Source of the DNA: Nemopilema nomurai
Taxonomy: Eukaryota; Cnidaria; Scyphozoa; Rhizostomeae; Rhizostomatidae
Direction: 5' to 3'
DNA length: 64,000 bases
Assembly (NCBI GenBank): GCA_003864495.1
Contig: PEDN01001353.1
Location: forward strand, 620,001-684,000
Both the position numbers and the translations under genes were made by a program. Under the pieces are notes generated by a model. That model did not search any database. It saw nothing but the letters and a program-made list of their open reading frames with translations, and was not told where the DNA came from. This document shows positions 13,001 through 25,005 of the stretch, in pieces (the stretch's first letter is position 1; each line of letters opens with the position of its first letter).

Positions 13001-16000
13001 ATGTATTCACCATGCTTACTTAGTGAAGTAAGTTCCATTAGCCTGTTTTAGGGCTGTGAAAACAACCCTATTGCCCTAAAAACCAATGTCTAAATAGAAA
13101 TGTCCATGCCTAATCAATGTTTGTTTTAAGGCCTTCTTCTATTGTGCCCCTAATATATGGTAATATTCACTGATCGAATTGAATCTCTTTGATAAACATA
13201 CCGTTACAGTTTCGAACTTCATGTTGCGGGTATCTCTAGAATTCTTTCCTGCATTCACGTAACGACACTATATAGCATGAGCTATGTAGAAACCGGTACA
13301 CATGTTCTAGGTCGTCTGAGCTTCAAAGCTTCAAATTTACGCACTTTCGTGTTCTTTGAGCCACGTTCCTTGTTAGAGTAGCCAAGAAACGGGGAGAACC
13401 TGAATAGTAGAAAGCATCGAGGCTTCGTGATGCTGTCGAACAGGTTTCGCAACAAGACAAGCACGACCATCGGACCTACTTTCGGAATGGCCATGTACAA
13501 AGATCCTTCTTTTGTACAGTGATGTGCAAGCATTTCATTGACGTTCAAAAACAGGATTTGATGGAGGGCTCCAGGCAGCTAACTGCAAAACGCACTGCGC
13601 TTAAAGGCTGCACGCAGGATAAGGGCAATTAAAAAGCAATGATTATTTGCAACCGATTGCGTACCTCAGGGACGGTCTCTTTCACTGACCGAATCAAAGA
13701 CGACCGCCCAGCCGAGGTTAAACGTCACCCTCAAAAGAGGTCAATGGATTGAGCGTCTACGGCCAGTTTATACGTATATTATGTGAATTAGCTGTTGGCT
13801 AAGTCTTGTTATACAAATCTATTGGCTTGTGAGTCGCATTTCTACTGGCCATGTCTTCAGAAATGGAAGATTTGAGTAGTGTTTCAGCTGCGCTCTCTTG
13901 AGACTCTCTATTTCTACCATATGATAATTTCAACGACCCTATTCGAAGAAATGAATGCAATTAGCACTTTAATCTAGAGTTTAAATTCACCCTCTAAACA
14001 AGACTTTTTCTTTAAGGTCGTGGTGGTTATAACCCTCTCACCTTGTGTTAGTTTTTAAAAGACTAAATGTACATTGAAAAGCTTCTTGCTTCAAAGTTGA
14101 TATGGCTGGATTCCATTTTTGTACGCAGAAGTTTCCAGATTCGATGGGGATATCCTTTTTCACAGACCTCTTTCCCGTACAGCCATTGCTCCTCCGCAGC
14201 TCCAATTTTCTGATAAAAATCCTGTTGTAAATCTGGGATTAGTGATAAATCATAAACGCTGCACACTTTTGAAAGATTGCTCTTGAGCTGAAGAGGCAGC
14301 TAACTTTCAGATAAATGAAATTACTCCGTGTTAGTATGTGATGAGCTCCGGGCATTGTGCACTTTTAACCCTTCCATGCTTGTTTAGCCGCCTCACCAGT
14401 CCAAGCTTGTTCAGTTGCCATAGAAACCAAGCAAATCGCTTTTAGGGAACGGAACCTTATGTTACACGAACACCCATAGTCAATAGTCGATCAATTCTGT
14501 GACATCCTCTACAATCTTGTCGTGGTCACAGTGTGTTCCGGCCTATTTACAGAATCACTTAAGCAATATCCCCTATTCCTTAGTCCGTTTATGAATACCA
14601 AAACTCTTCCTTCCTAGTAATTATCTCTCCTTAAGCACTGTTCCTTAATCCTGTTAACATTTCAAACTCAGGACGAAGGCCCTTTTGATGTACTTGTGAC
14701 AGCCCAAGATTGGGTGACAATTCTCCTTTACTGTTCATTTTCCTTTCTGCCCGGCAATTTGTCGTGCTCGACCCCTTTGCACACAGAACATCTAAGTTTG
14801 GTTCAGACAAAAAGGGTTGGGAGAAAACTATCAACCGTTGATTTATTGTGTTGTCTTTTTGAACAACGGACACCGTTGACGTAAAACATTCGCATAGCTG
14901 TTACGTTGAGGATTAAGTCGTTATTTTTACTGGTAAGCGTTTGGTCGGCCAGGCTTGATAATCTTTCAAGATGTCCAACAAACTTCCAATGCAGTCGAAT
15001 TTGACTTTGCTCTAGTTCAAAGACCGTCACTGCCTGTCGATTTAACTCGAGAACATTGCGCATGTTTGCTTTTTGCCAACCATGTCGTCACAAGCTGTAC
15101 ACATTTACAGATGATGAGCACAATGGTTCCATTTGGAATGACGTAATATCATGCTCACTTCTCAATGCAAGCGATATTTGACGATATTTGTCAATTCATC
15201 CTTTCCTGTGTCTTTTGGCCTACTCGTCTGGTGACATTTCTACTTTACATCTGTAGCCACATTACAGCCGCTGCACATCCGAAAGAAATACATCTTTTGA
15301 CACCAGCTGCATAAGTTGGTTATTTCGTATTCTCTTAATCTTTACCAATTATCCTTATTTTCATTACTAGGTTTGAGCGGACAAAAGAAACACTGGGACA
15401 ATTTGATAGTTGCATTAAGAACTAACAAAGTTAGTGCAGATTGGTAAGTCTTCTTAGACCTTTTCCCTCTTGTTGCCCTTTGCTTCGACAATTGCACGTC
15501 TGTGTTTACGGCCCAGAATCTATACACTGGGAGTAAGCTCTGGGGCTGTTCTGGTGGGTACGAGGCTGGCCTCTTAAGGACAGGACCTCATCAAAGATAA
15601 CGGTCAAGGTCTCTTTGGGTTGGGAGAAAGGCAGAACAGTAAGAGCAGGATTGGATATCTATCTGTAACAGGAGGCTGTTAGCTTCAAAAACCTAGTATT
15701 TGTCCTCTTTTTTCAGAAAAAATAATAAAAATAGAGCGTCGCACGTATTCGGCAAGGTTCCTTAAAACGGAAGCACTAAAACAGTTTTTTTGTAAGAGAT
15801 TGTGATTAGGAAAAAAGTCGAGAGTCAAACTAGTGTTTTGCTGAGGGAGACTTAAGTTTTTATATGATTTGATAATATAATTTGATTTATATAATTTGAT
15901 ACAAATATTTAAAAGTAATTTGATTAACATTTTATTATCATTGCTAATCGTATACTCGGTCTGCAGAAACGTTGTCAAAGCCAAAGGCATCTAGCAATGT

Positions 16001-18921
16001 GTCGTTATACAAGGGTTTGTCTCGTATACTAAAGCCAACCACACACAAGAGCAGCGCTGTAGTAGAATTAGAATATGCTACGTGATTGTGTAGAAGCCAT
16101 GAGAGCCCTCATCCCCCCCAAAGGCCCCTCTATTTTGCAATGATGAGCAATTACACTCTTATAGTTTGGTTTACGCCTTTTTCACAGCTTATGGCGACCC
16201 TTTTTCATAGCTGTGCAGTTTTACAAAGGATCAATGTGTCTCTTCGTGCTTTCCCGCCCTAAAACCTGGTGTTTGTGTTGTTCCTGATTGTTTGGAATAA
16301 CTTGTCAGCCTTCCAAAAATTGTGAACGTGGGAGTTATAGAGCGGGCAACAGAAACACTAAGGCTTGCATAACCCACCTGAGCGATTCAGAAGTCATAAG
16401 ATAAGCAACAGTTTGTCCAAGTAATGCTGTGGCAAACACGTCCCACTTACATGCTCAAAAGAAAATCAGTTTATTTAAAAATTGCTTTATTTTTAGTTCT
16501 TGTTCTCACGGGCTGCAGACGGATAAAGCTTAGTTCTATCAAGATGACAAGCCCTGAAACATTCCAAAACCTTGGTTTCTTTTCTTTTACTCCTCTGTAA
16601 TCCCGAAGATGGGCTGCCTTGTTTTATCATTCGAAGTGTTTGGATCAAGCAGAACAACATGATCAAACTTGCACAATCTTAGTCTATAGACGCCCGAGGG
16701 CATCTCCCAAACAGATTGGCTTTGATTCGAAAAAAGGTACATTGTTTAACAAGACAGAGGTCCAACTGTTGATTTGAGAAGGAACTGAATATTCATTTGT
16801 CATCAGATTTAACGTCTTGAAGACCATAATCTACTTTGAACTTCCGAGGCATAATCTTAAGAGGTATATCAGGCAGGGATCCGAAGCCCTATTTAGATTC
16901 TCAAAATGGTGGCTGGAAACAAGTCTAAAATTCCCCTAAAATCACCAAGATGCAAATCCGCAAAACTTTTCCAAACTGGAGGCCCAATTTTGTCAGTGTG
17001 AAGCTGCATAGTTTATCTTCATACCGTTCTGGTCAACCATCGAACTGCAGTTCCCTTTCCCAACCACTGGCCCTTGGGGGTCTGTTTTAGCCCCAAGGCT
17101 ATCTTTAAACTTTTGGCAATTGTTCAATGCCACGTCTCCCTTTTACACGTTTATCAGATCTTTAGCTCGGCGCAGGCACGTTTAATGGACCCATAGTAAA
17201 AGGGGGGACATTCAACTCTATGGGCGACCAGTGTTACCAGATTGCTTATATTGCATGTTGCTATTTATGTTTCATGTGTCCAAAAGAACCCACGGCTGGT
17301 ATTGATTGTTCTCACTGACACTTCAGGTTTTGATTCCTAAGCTGAAATGGAACGGAAATTATGGTTTATTGCCCATTAATACATATTGTTTATTTTTAAC
17401 ACTCCAACGGAAACATCATTTTGTTATCGCGCATTATATTTATTCTCAGTGTTGTGGGAGAATAGTTGGCGTGATTTTGACAAGTGTCCTCTTCAGGGAA
17501 ATAGAGAGCGCAGTAGCAAGATGCGTATTGTACTTGTCGCGGTTTCAAGCAAGGTGAAGAACATGTGACTTATCACAGAGATGCAACCCACCTTTAAGAC
17601 TATTCCGGGTCTTCCAGGGAATAGAGTTTTAGTCCCGCTTAGAGGTTGTTTAGAATTTAGGCCACCCTTGGTACATTTAATTACTGGTACATAGTGAAAT
17701 CTTCAGACGAAAGGATCTTGAAGGATACTATTATTAAGCGGGATTTGAATTAGCAGTATGATGTTACTTTTGCAATGAATGGCGGGTTTAACCAGCAATA
17801 TGTCTGTCAGTCTTTCGAGGTAGCGAATTTCAGAAAATTGCTGTAGTGACAACTGTGTAATCATTTAAACATTGTTCCAAATTTCTTAGGTTGTTTTCAT
17901 CCTTTGTATGATTGCATCAATCTTAAGTTTTACAAAAGCATCGTTAAACGATAATGCTACAAAGAAATGACAATTCATTGCAACTCTGTGGCCTAAACAA
18001 TTAGCATGAAACATTTACACAATAATAATAAACGAACCATTAAAATACAGCATAAACTTAAGGCTACTTGAGGAAATTAAACATTTTTGGCTTTGTTAAA
18101 GCAATCGGAAAATAGAAATTGCCTGAACAACTGCACTTCAGAGAAATCAAAACACTGCACTTAATTATGCAACAGATACTAGCGCGGGACAGACCTTGCG
18201 TTTACCCGAGCGAAAATGCAGCCTACTGATAACGGTTATGTCGATGAATGTCCAATGCACCCATAAATGAGGTTCAGGTTAGCATCTGATCCAGGGGGCC
18301 TCGGTCGAGCAAGACACCAAGGCAGTCTAAGTGTTTTCAAAGCCTTTATTGCTGCTTTCGGTAGTAGAAAGAGACACTTTGTTTTGGCAAGGAAACATAT
18401 TGGCACAAAACTGTTTCTATGGGTATCAGGATGCTGTGATTTAGCATGACGCATGAATTAAAAGACTGTAACAACTTTTGCAAAAAGCCTTTGTCTTCAT
18501 TGAAGATTTACGTTTCGATTGGATATAATAAGGATTTATCAATATTGATTTTTTATTGTGTTAGGCCATACAAAGGGCTGTCTGTCCTCCCCTTACCACA
18601 GCCTTTAGCTGTTTTCAGGCAATATCCCGCTACTTTCTTTTCCTTATGATTAATGTGCTTTTCATTTACACAGGACTCCGCTGCTTTTAAATCTCCAATT
18701 TACTTCTGGTGCTTTGTTTACTCTGATTTTCAACGTCCTAATTCATAGCACCCGGTGGAGAGCCGCCATTTACCACAGATTCAAAAGCGTTGTTGTTGTC
18801 GATAACACGCGAGCCTCGCAACTGCTTAGCACTGAATGAAAGTGAGCATGTGACCTTCCGTTATCCGGCGTGTGCATACTTCCATTGACTACCAACGCCT
18901 TCATTGGTGGGCGCAAGGGAC

Positions 18922-19000
18922 GGAATACACTCTTGAACTCACTCGAAAGGAATACATTATTGAACTCACTCGAAAGGAATACATTCTTGAACTCACCCGA
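18922..19000. repeat. 27-bp tandem repeat, about three copies
   Basis: Copies at 18922-18948, 18949-18975 and 18976-19000 share ggaatacattcttgaactca with few changes. The minus strand stays open through them, but I see no splice or homology support for coding. Confidence 0.85.
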
Positions 19001-19359
19001 GGCGGAGTGAGTACCTCTTGGCGTTGAAAGCAGCAAGTGTAACAATATTTCTTCTTAAGACTTATTTGATCGATTCCAAAAACGGTCCTGCCTTTGCCAT
19101 TCCAAAAACGGTCTTTCCTTGCATATTTTCCTGAAGAAATATGTCTCTTGGGGTGTCTAGTTGATGAGCCCTCCTTTCATATTGTGCTAAAATACTTATA
19201 AATCCGCTTTTCGTATGAGAATCGGCAAGGCTTTCATACATATTGAAATGCCCTCCATGTTGAAGCCTTGTGCAGGGCTCAGTGTAAAGTCCCTTTCACC
19301 CTTTGTCTCTCAGAACACAGACAGCCCCAGTCATTCGCTGCGCCTTGGGCAAGCCAGTT

Positions 19360-19369
19360 GTCACGTGAC
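19360..19369. promoter_or_regulatory. Second perfect palindromic GTCACGTGAC site
   Basis: Same 10-bp palindrome as at 7014, flanked by gtt and agc. It lies just upstream of a short tandem repeat. Function unproven. Confidence 0.35.
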
Positions 19370-19410
19370 AGCATTCAGGCACTAATGTTCTTGCATTCTC
19401 GTTTGGACGA

Positions 19411-19453
19411 TTGAATTGAATTACCAATTGAATTGAATTGAATTACCAATTGG
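19411..19453. repeat. Short tandem repeat of ttgaattgaattaccaa
   Basis: Two imperfect copies; the second has one extra ttgaa step. Simple-sequence expansion in non-coding DNA. Confidence 0.7.
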
Positions 19454-20917
19454 TTATTTTAAACAAGCCTGCCCGTTTCACAAGATGGCACAAGTATAAT
19501 CAACGGAATATAGAGACTCCTAGTTTTGCCTGCCGTTGCCTCGCTACGTCATCTTTATCTCAGTCTAATACAACTCTGTCAAACAGTTCATATCGAGCTA
19601 AGATCAGGAAAAATTATCTCAGCCGAGGTTAATTAATGTTTTCCTGCATCTAGTTATTGAATCTTTGAAGCATGAATTTTTTGACGGATTTTACAAATAT
19701 GGATCGCCAATTTCATCCTCATTTCTCGTTGGTCAGGCCCTGTGGCTATCAAAAGAGCTCCTAGGGATTTCGAGCTAAGTCTCAGAGATCTTTTCGGTCT
19801 GACCTCAGTGGCATGATATTTCTTAACATGGATTCACGCAGCTTTGAACATGCTTGAGTCGTGCAGCAGAGGGGGCCTCTAGGAAAGGCATGGACGAAAG
19901 TCAAGAGAGCCAAAATGCGCCGTCTACAATAACAGATGATTTGGTATAAACTCTTTTTCGATTTCTATTTAAAACGATCTATCATGTTTCTACTCCATTT
20001 CCTAATTTTATCCGCATACCAAGTTGTAGCAGTAATTGATATTGGAACCTTAAATAAAGTATTATTGCGTGTGATGATAAACGAATTAAAGGCTGGGGCT
20101 ATAACGGGGCGCAGAAACTTCCAAACAGACAAGTTAAAAAATGCTAGTAGCTTATTTAGCATTAAAGTATGCGTACAATCTGTGGAAAAATGATATCTGG
20201 AAATGTGGATTCCATTCGGAAAATTCTCATTCTACAGCACGCTGCTTCGAAAAGCTGTGTATTACGGCATCTGTGCCCTGTGTTTCTTGACGCCTATATT
20301 TGATATTTTATTGATGGCTTATTCATAACCATACATTTCTGTGAAAGGCAAAATGTCTGTGGGAACGGTTTCTTTCTCGGATGGTAATTTAAGGTTTTAC
20401 ATTCAAAATCGAAAGCAGATTTTCTAAGCATCTCGAATCGCTCGAGGGCACTGGTTTAGTCTGATTAATTATTGATTACCAAGACAACCCTCAAGCATTA
20501 TCACATTTTGCATGGACATGTCAATTAATTTCCTTTTCTCCTCTTTTATGTAACTTTGTGTTACAAGGACATTATTGTCGCTTGTTTACATTCTGCTTCT
20601 ATCAAAGAATCCTTCAGTTCTCTAACGCTAATTACTGTTAATTTAGCTTCTAGCCAGTTGTGAAATTTCCCCCAAGGCATTTACAGAAATCTTCCCAAGT
20701 AGTAGCTTGCTGCCACGTTAGTATTTTCTCACCTGCACATCATGGGGTACGCCCCTGAACTTTCTTACCATGCCCGGTGGATTCTTCTGTTTCCTACCAC
20801 TATTCAATGTCACCAGATTGTTGCTGGCATTTGGCAATTTCGTCTGGCTCTAAATAATAGCTTAAATTTAATAACGTCGTTTCTCCTGCAATGAAGAATT
20901 TTCCATAACCTGCGTGA

Positions 20918-20930
20918 TGACGTCACGTGA
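20918..20930. promoter_or_regulatory. Composite CRE/E-box TGACGTCACGTGA
   Basis: A perfect CRE (TGACGTCA, 20918-20925) overlaps an E-box (TCACGTGA, 20923-20930). A CpG-richer patch follows at about 21130-21310. The pair looks like a regulatory site, perhaps a distal enhancer or an unrecognised promoter; no exon could be identified nearby. Confidence 0.35.
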
Positions 20931-23900
20931 ATGACCGTCACACACAAGGTAACAGTATCTCCTGTTTACGTGGAAGCGTCATTTCCCACAGATTCAGAAA
21001 TAGTATATAGCGTAACGTAAACCACTTGAGTCCATCTATTTTGACGAGTTGCAATGTTAGCAAACGGCCCATTATGAAACTTGACGCTATCTGCATTCTC
21101 ACTTTCGATGCGCCCGCAAAACACTGATATTCATGCTCTCCGGTAAACAACACTTTGACGCGCGGCAGAAGCGTCACCAACCTGCCGTGCGTTATGCATT
21201 GGCTACGGCATGGAGTACGCGTTGTGCCGCGCCCATTGCGTTGGCCGCTCGCAAGCAGGCGAGTCTACAGCCATGAAAACTTTACAACCGGAACAGTTCG
21301 GAACCTTGCGAATCAGCCTGTAGTATACTCTTGTGCCGTCTTTTACGTCGAATTTGAATTCCGCTTTCTATTTCACACTGTCAATATTAAATCCCGGCAT
21401 TGGACTTGAGAACAGACTACATTGTGGCCGGTTTGCAGGGGAATTATGCGCGAAGCCCGAATCCGGAAACATTTATTCTTCCTAGTCTGGATATTGTATG
21501 CGGGCATTGGTCTGTTAATGCCAGTATCAGACTGGATCTTCTGTGTCTCAAAGTTACCTAAGATGCTTTCGACTTCTGTCATTTCCTCTTATTGTAATCT
21601 TTTCCAGGCTAATGGCGTGCGCCGCGATGCCTTCATTTCTGTGTTCAACCTCAAAGCGTCTTTAAAACGTGATTTAAAACTCGTTATCGTTTACGCGTTT
21701 TATTGCAAGCGTTGTGATTTCGAGTCACCGCGAGAAAAGGTCGCTTAATGGGCGTTTAGTAAGACTTTCGTAAGACTTCGTCTGTGAAGCCCATTCAATG
21801 ACATTTGCTTGTTTACATGGGACCCAACCCTAGTTTCTGTCTAGTACTTTTACATCGTGTTTACATTTCTCAAGAAATTAGCCACACCTGTTAACGTATT
21901 ATTGGATTCTAGCGTCTCTGATTTACAATCTTTTCGATATCAATAATATTTAGATATGATATCGGAGAAGGAGTTGTTTTTGCAGGAAATCTGAACCCTC
22001 TTGTGGGTGCCAAGAACTCGTTGTTAAGTTTATTACATTGCGGAAATTCCTCGAAATAGGACGCTTGGGTTTTCTCAATCACCCTCTTTTAACCTAGGCG
22101 TACAAAAAATGAACATTCCGAAATTCGAGATAAAAATGAATTCGGTAGATCAACGATTTCGCTGCCTCTGCTAATTCCACCAATCCACCGCTTCCTATTA
22201 CAAATTGTTGATATTTCGCCAAGGAAGCCCGAGACTTTTTCTTTCATGTAATCCGTCCTATTTTATTAATGCTTTTTTAAAAGAAACTCAATTACCAACT
22301 GAAGTTATGTTGATGTGATATTGGGACTACATTAGGCTCTAGCCATATCATCCGCGTTTCCTTTTGGCTCAAGAATTCGCCAAACCACAACTGCTGAAAC
22401 CTAAAGAAAGTCAACAACCAACGATGATAAAGTTGGCCGTCATTCTAATAATAGTATCTTCAATCATATTTCCGTTTTTATTCAATATATTTATAGATAA
22501 CAAAATGTAGAAAGATTCTTTTGAGTTCTGTACAATTCGTTGAATTTCACTGATGATTCATATATCTTAATACGTTAATGAGGTTTGTGAAAAGTAAGCT
22601 TTAGAATTTGGAACTTTATTTCCAATGGAACTCCTACAAAGCAAAATTGTTGTGATTGGGAAACATACTCAAAGATTGCGGCCAACAAAGTACATGCTCT
22701 TCATCTTTTAATTTTGGTTTTGGAAAATGAAGCTTCCCAATTGTGTGCTGAATCCAATTGTTTTCTAATTGCACTCTAAGGGAGAAGCAGTTGGCCATTT
22801 TATAATTCCTTCATTTCTACTCTCTTTGAGTTTCGCCAGCATAAATGACGTCGTAAATGTCGCAATAAGGTTGTAACGCATTTTCGTAATCACGGTTCGC
22901 CGTCGTTGTCAACATGGTGGTTGTCGCATTGCTGTCGCTACTCTACTCAAAAGGAAACCAGCTAGTGCACAATAAATATCCTATTTTTAGCGTTTTAGTC
23001 CCTTTGCATTGCTTATGACCGAGGAAGGAACCCCTGCCTAGAACTCCACTCCTTTCTCCTGCTTATCCCTGACATCTCATCTTCAAGTCGAAATAGCACG
23101 TACCTACCATTACAAATTGTAATGCCGCCATTATCATTACATTAAAGTTAAACATACTTCTCCGCACGTGGTGGCGTGCCACAAGGCACCTTTCTAGCGC
23201 TGGTTTAAACAATCAAAATAACTTGCCCCTGCCCTTACTAACATACCGGTAATTTCAAGTATGTGTATATTCTTGCACAATTGGAAGAAAAGGCCTATCT
23301 CATTGTTGCTGTTGCTGTCAACGGGTATGGCTTTATTGCAGCCCTTTAAAAATGGCATCTTGTAGAGATGCATGCGGACTACCATACAAGCTGAAACGGC
23401 GAGATAGGGTAACGCCCATCTGATGTAGCTCTTGATTCGGTAGAGCGTCATCGAGATGCTGATAATAATAATCATAACCTTGTTATTATCCTGTTTGTGA
23501 TGACTCAGCGGGGATGTTGTTCGTAGAGTAAACAGAAACCACAACGAGCTGGTATTGCAATGCTGCTTAATAAAGGAGTGAATTTTACAGGATTATCTTC
23601 ATTGTATCTTCTTAACGGTTATTAATTCTTCGAAATGTTTTCTTCTCAACCAAGCCACCTGTAGGCCTAAAACGAATTACCACCGTTAGATTGATTTTTA
23701 TTCATTTTTGACAAAAGCTGGGAGGACCAGCGTCAAACGGGTCTGCAGATAGAGACAAAAATCTAATTCCCTAGATTTCCCTATTATTCAGCGCATAATA
23801 CCGTTGTTTGATTTCTGCTATTAAGGGTATTGAGTTCTGCATGCTATAAGCAATGTTTCATTCAATTCAGCGCAAAATCTCATTACACAAGCACGCTTCA

Positions 23901-24110
23901 CTGTCTCGTCGCTCCCTCGCACTGCAGGAATCAGAATTCGCATGCACCTGTTCCTTTCTTTATGCACGGGCTGTTTATCCCTACTTCAATGCATGCCTAG
24001 GCCGCTTAGGGCAGCTTATACCTTAAGCATACATGAAAAAGCAGCAATTGGAAGATAATAGTAGACAGCGTGTAATGAGCCTTAGCCTTGTGTCTTCTAC
24101 TGTGCTTCTT

Positions 24111-24160
24111 CCCCTATCATCGTCCCCTATCATCGTCCCTATCATCGTCCTCTATCATCC
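24111..24160. repeat. Minisatellite with ccctatcatcgtc unit
   Basis: About four imperfect 12-14 nt copies of cccctatcatcgt, the last degenerate (tctatcatcc). Confidence 0.8.
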
Positions 24161-24743
24161 ACTCTGGTTCAGAAGTTGTCCAAAGATAATCGGAACAGCC
24201 AATCTGGTCTTTCATTTAAGATCAACTTTTTGATCTCATCTTGAAATTTCAATCAATGTTTTGTAATTAGGACCAGAGTTATGAGCCTTTCACTGTCTTG
24301 ATCAAAAAAGGTAATCCTAGCCTCCATATTTTAAGGTTGTATCTCTGTTGATATCAATGACAATATGGCGCAACATATTGTGAAGGTTAGTGTATTCAGA
24401 CTTCAAAAATTGTCTTCTCCTTTCTGCCAAGAATTGACACTCCGTGTTCATATGAGACTGACGACCCTACCTTGTAATTTAGTCGATTCCATATATGGTA
24501 GGTTGGCTTGAGACGGATCAGCATTTGATGGAGGTTAATCCAGCCGCTGCATACTCAAGTGGTTTCGGGTTGACGGCGCCGTTTCAATCTAAACTGCTTA
24601 CGGCTCGCAAAGGAGAGCCTTCGAGGGATGAGGCGGTCAATGCACCTTTAACCCATCAGGCCTCACGTTACAAATCACTCGTACTGGCAATCAATAACAT
24701 TGACAACAGCCGCACGTGGCTCTGTTTGCGCGAAGGCGCGTTG

Positions 24744-24751
24744 TGACGTCA
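24744..24751. promoter_or_regulatory. Perfect CRE TGACGTCA
   Basis: TGACGTCA in the context ttgTGACGTCAcatc, just after the CpG-bearing sequence gcgcgaaggcgcg. Another TGACGTCA with the same right flank (acatca) lies at 504-511. Regulatory role is inferred only from the motif. Confidence 0.3.
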
Positions 24752-24956
24752 CATCAGCCATGGCTCTTTTTTCCAAAAAATAAAGTCATCACCAGTTTGG
24801 GCCTCTCATTGTTAACCAACTCGACTGGAGTTCTTTCAGGTGTCTTGTGCGGGAAATTCTTTAAACAATTTCCAGCTCTCATAGTTGATTACCACATTTA
24901 AGGCCAATCTTCCGCTTTGAAATGGTGTGGAAGGAACCTCTGTATCCCCAACTTCC

Positions 24957-25005
24957 ATGCCATCCCCCCATTTTCAATGCCATCCCCCCATTTTCGATGC
25001 CACCC
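24957..25005. repeat. 20-bp tandem repeat, about 2.5 copies
   Basis: atgccatccccccattttca at 24957-24976, repeated at 24977-24996 with one change, then a partial copy atgccaccc. Confidence 0.85.

Larger units (their letters stand above)
5545..20917. other. Non-coding stretch upstream of KIF26, no gene recognised
   Basis: Scattered short open frames of about 60-107 codons with chance-like composition. No long open frame, transposase, reverse transcriptase, tRNA or rRNA was recognised. It contains isolated E-box palindromes and the tandem repeats listed separately. It may be part of a long 5' intron of KIF26 if the 5.4 kb leader is real. Confidence 0.5.

Noticed and set aside
18770..19045. Minus-strand open frame through the 27-bp repeats (LSSEF-type peptide repeats)
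   Set aside because: A 27-bp unit keeps frame by arithmetic. There is no acceptor/donor pair and no homology, so coding is not supported.
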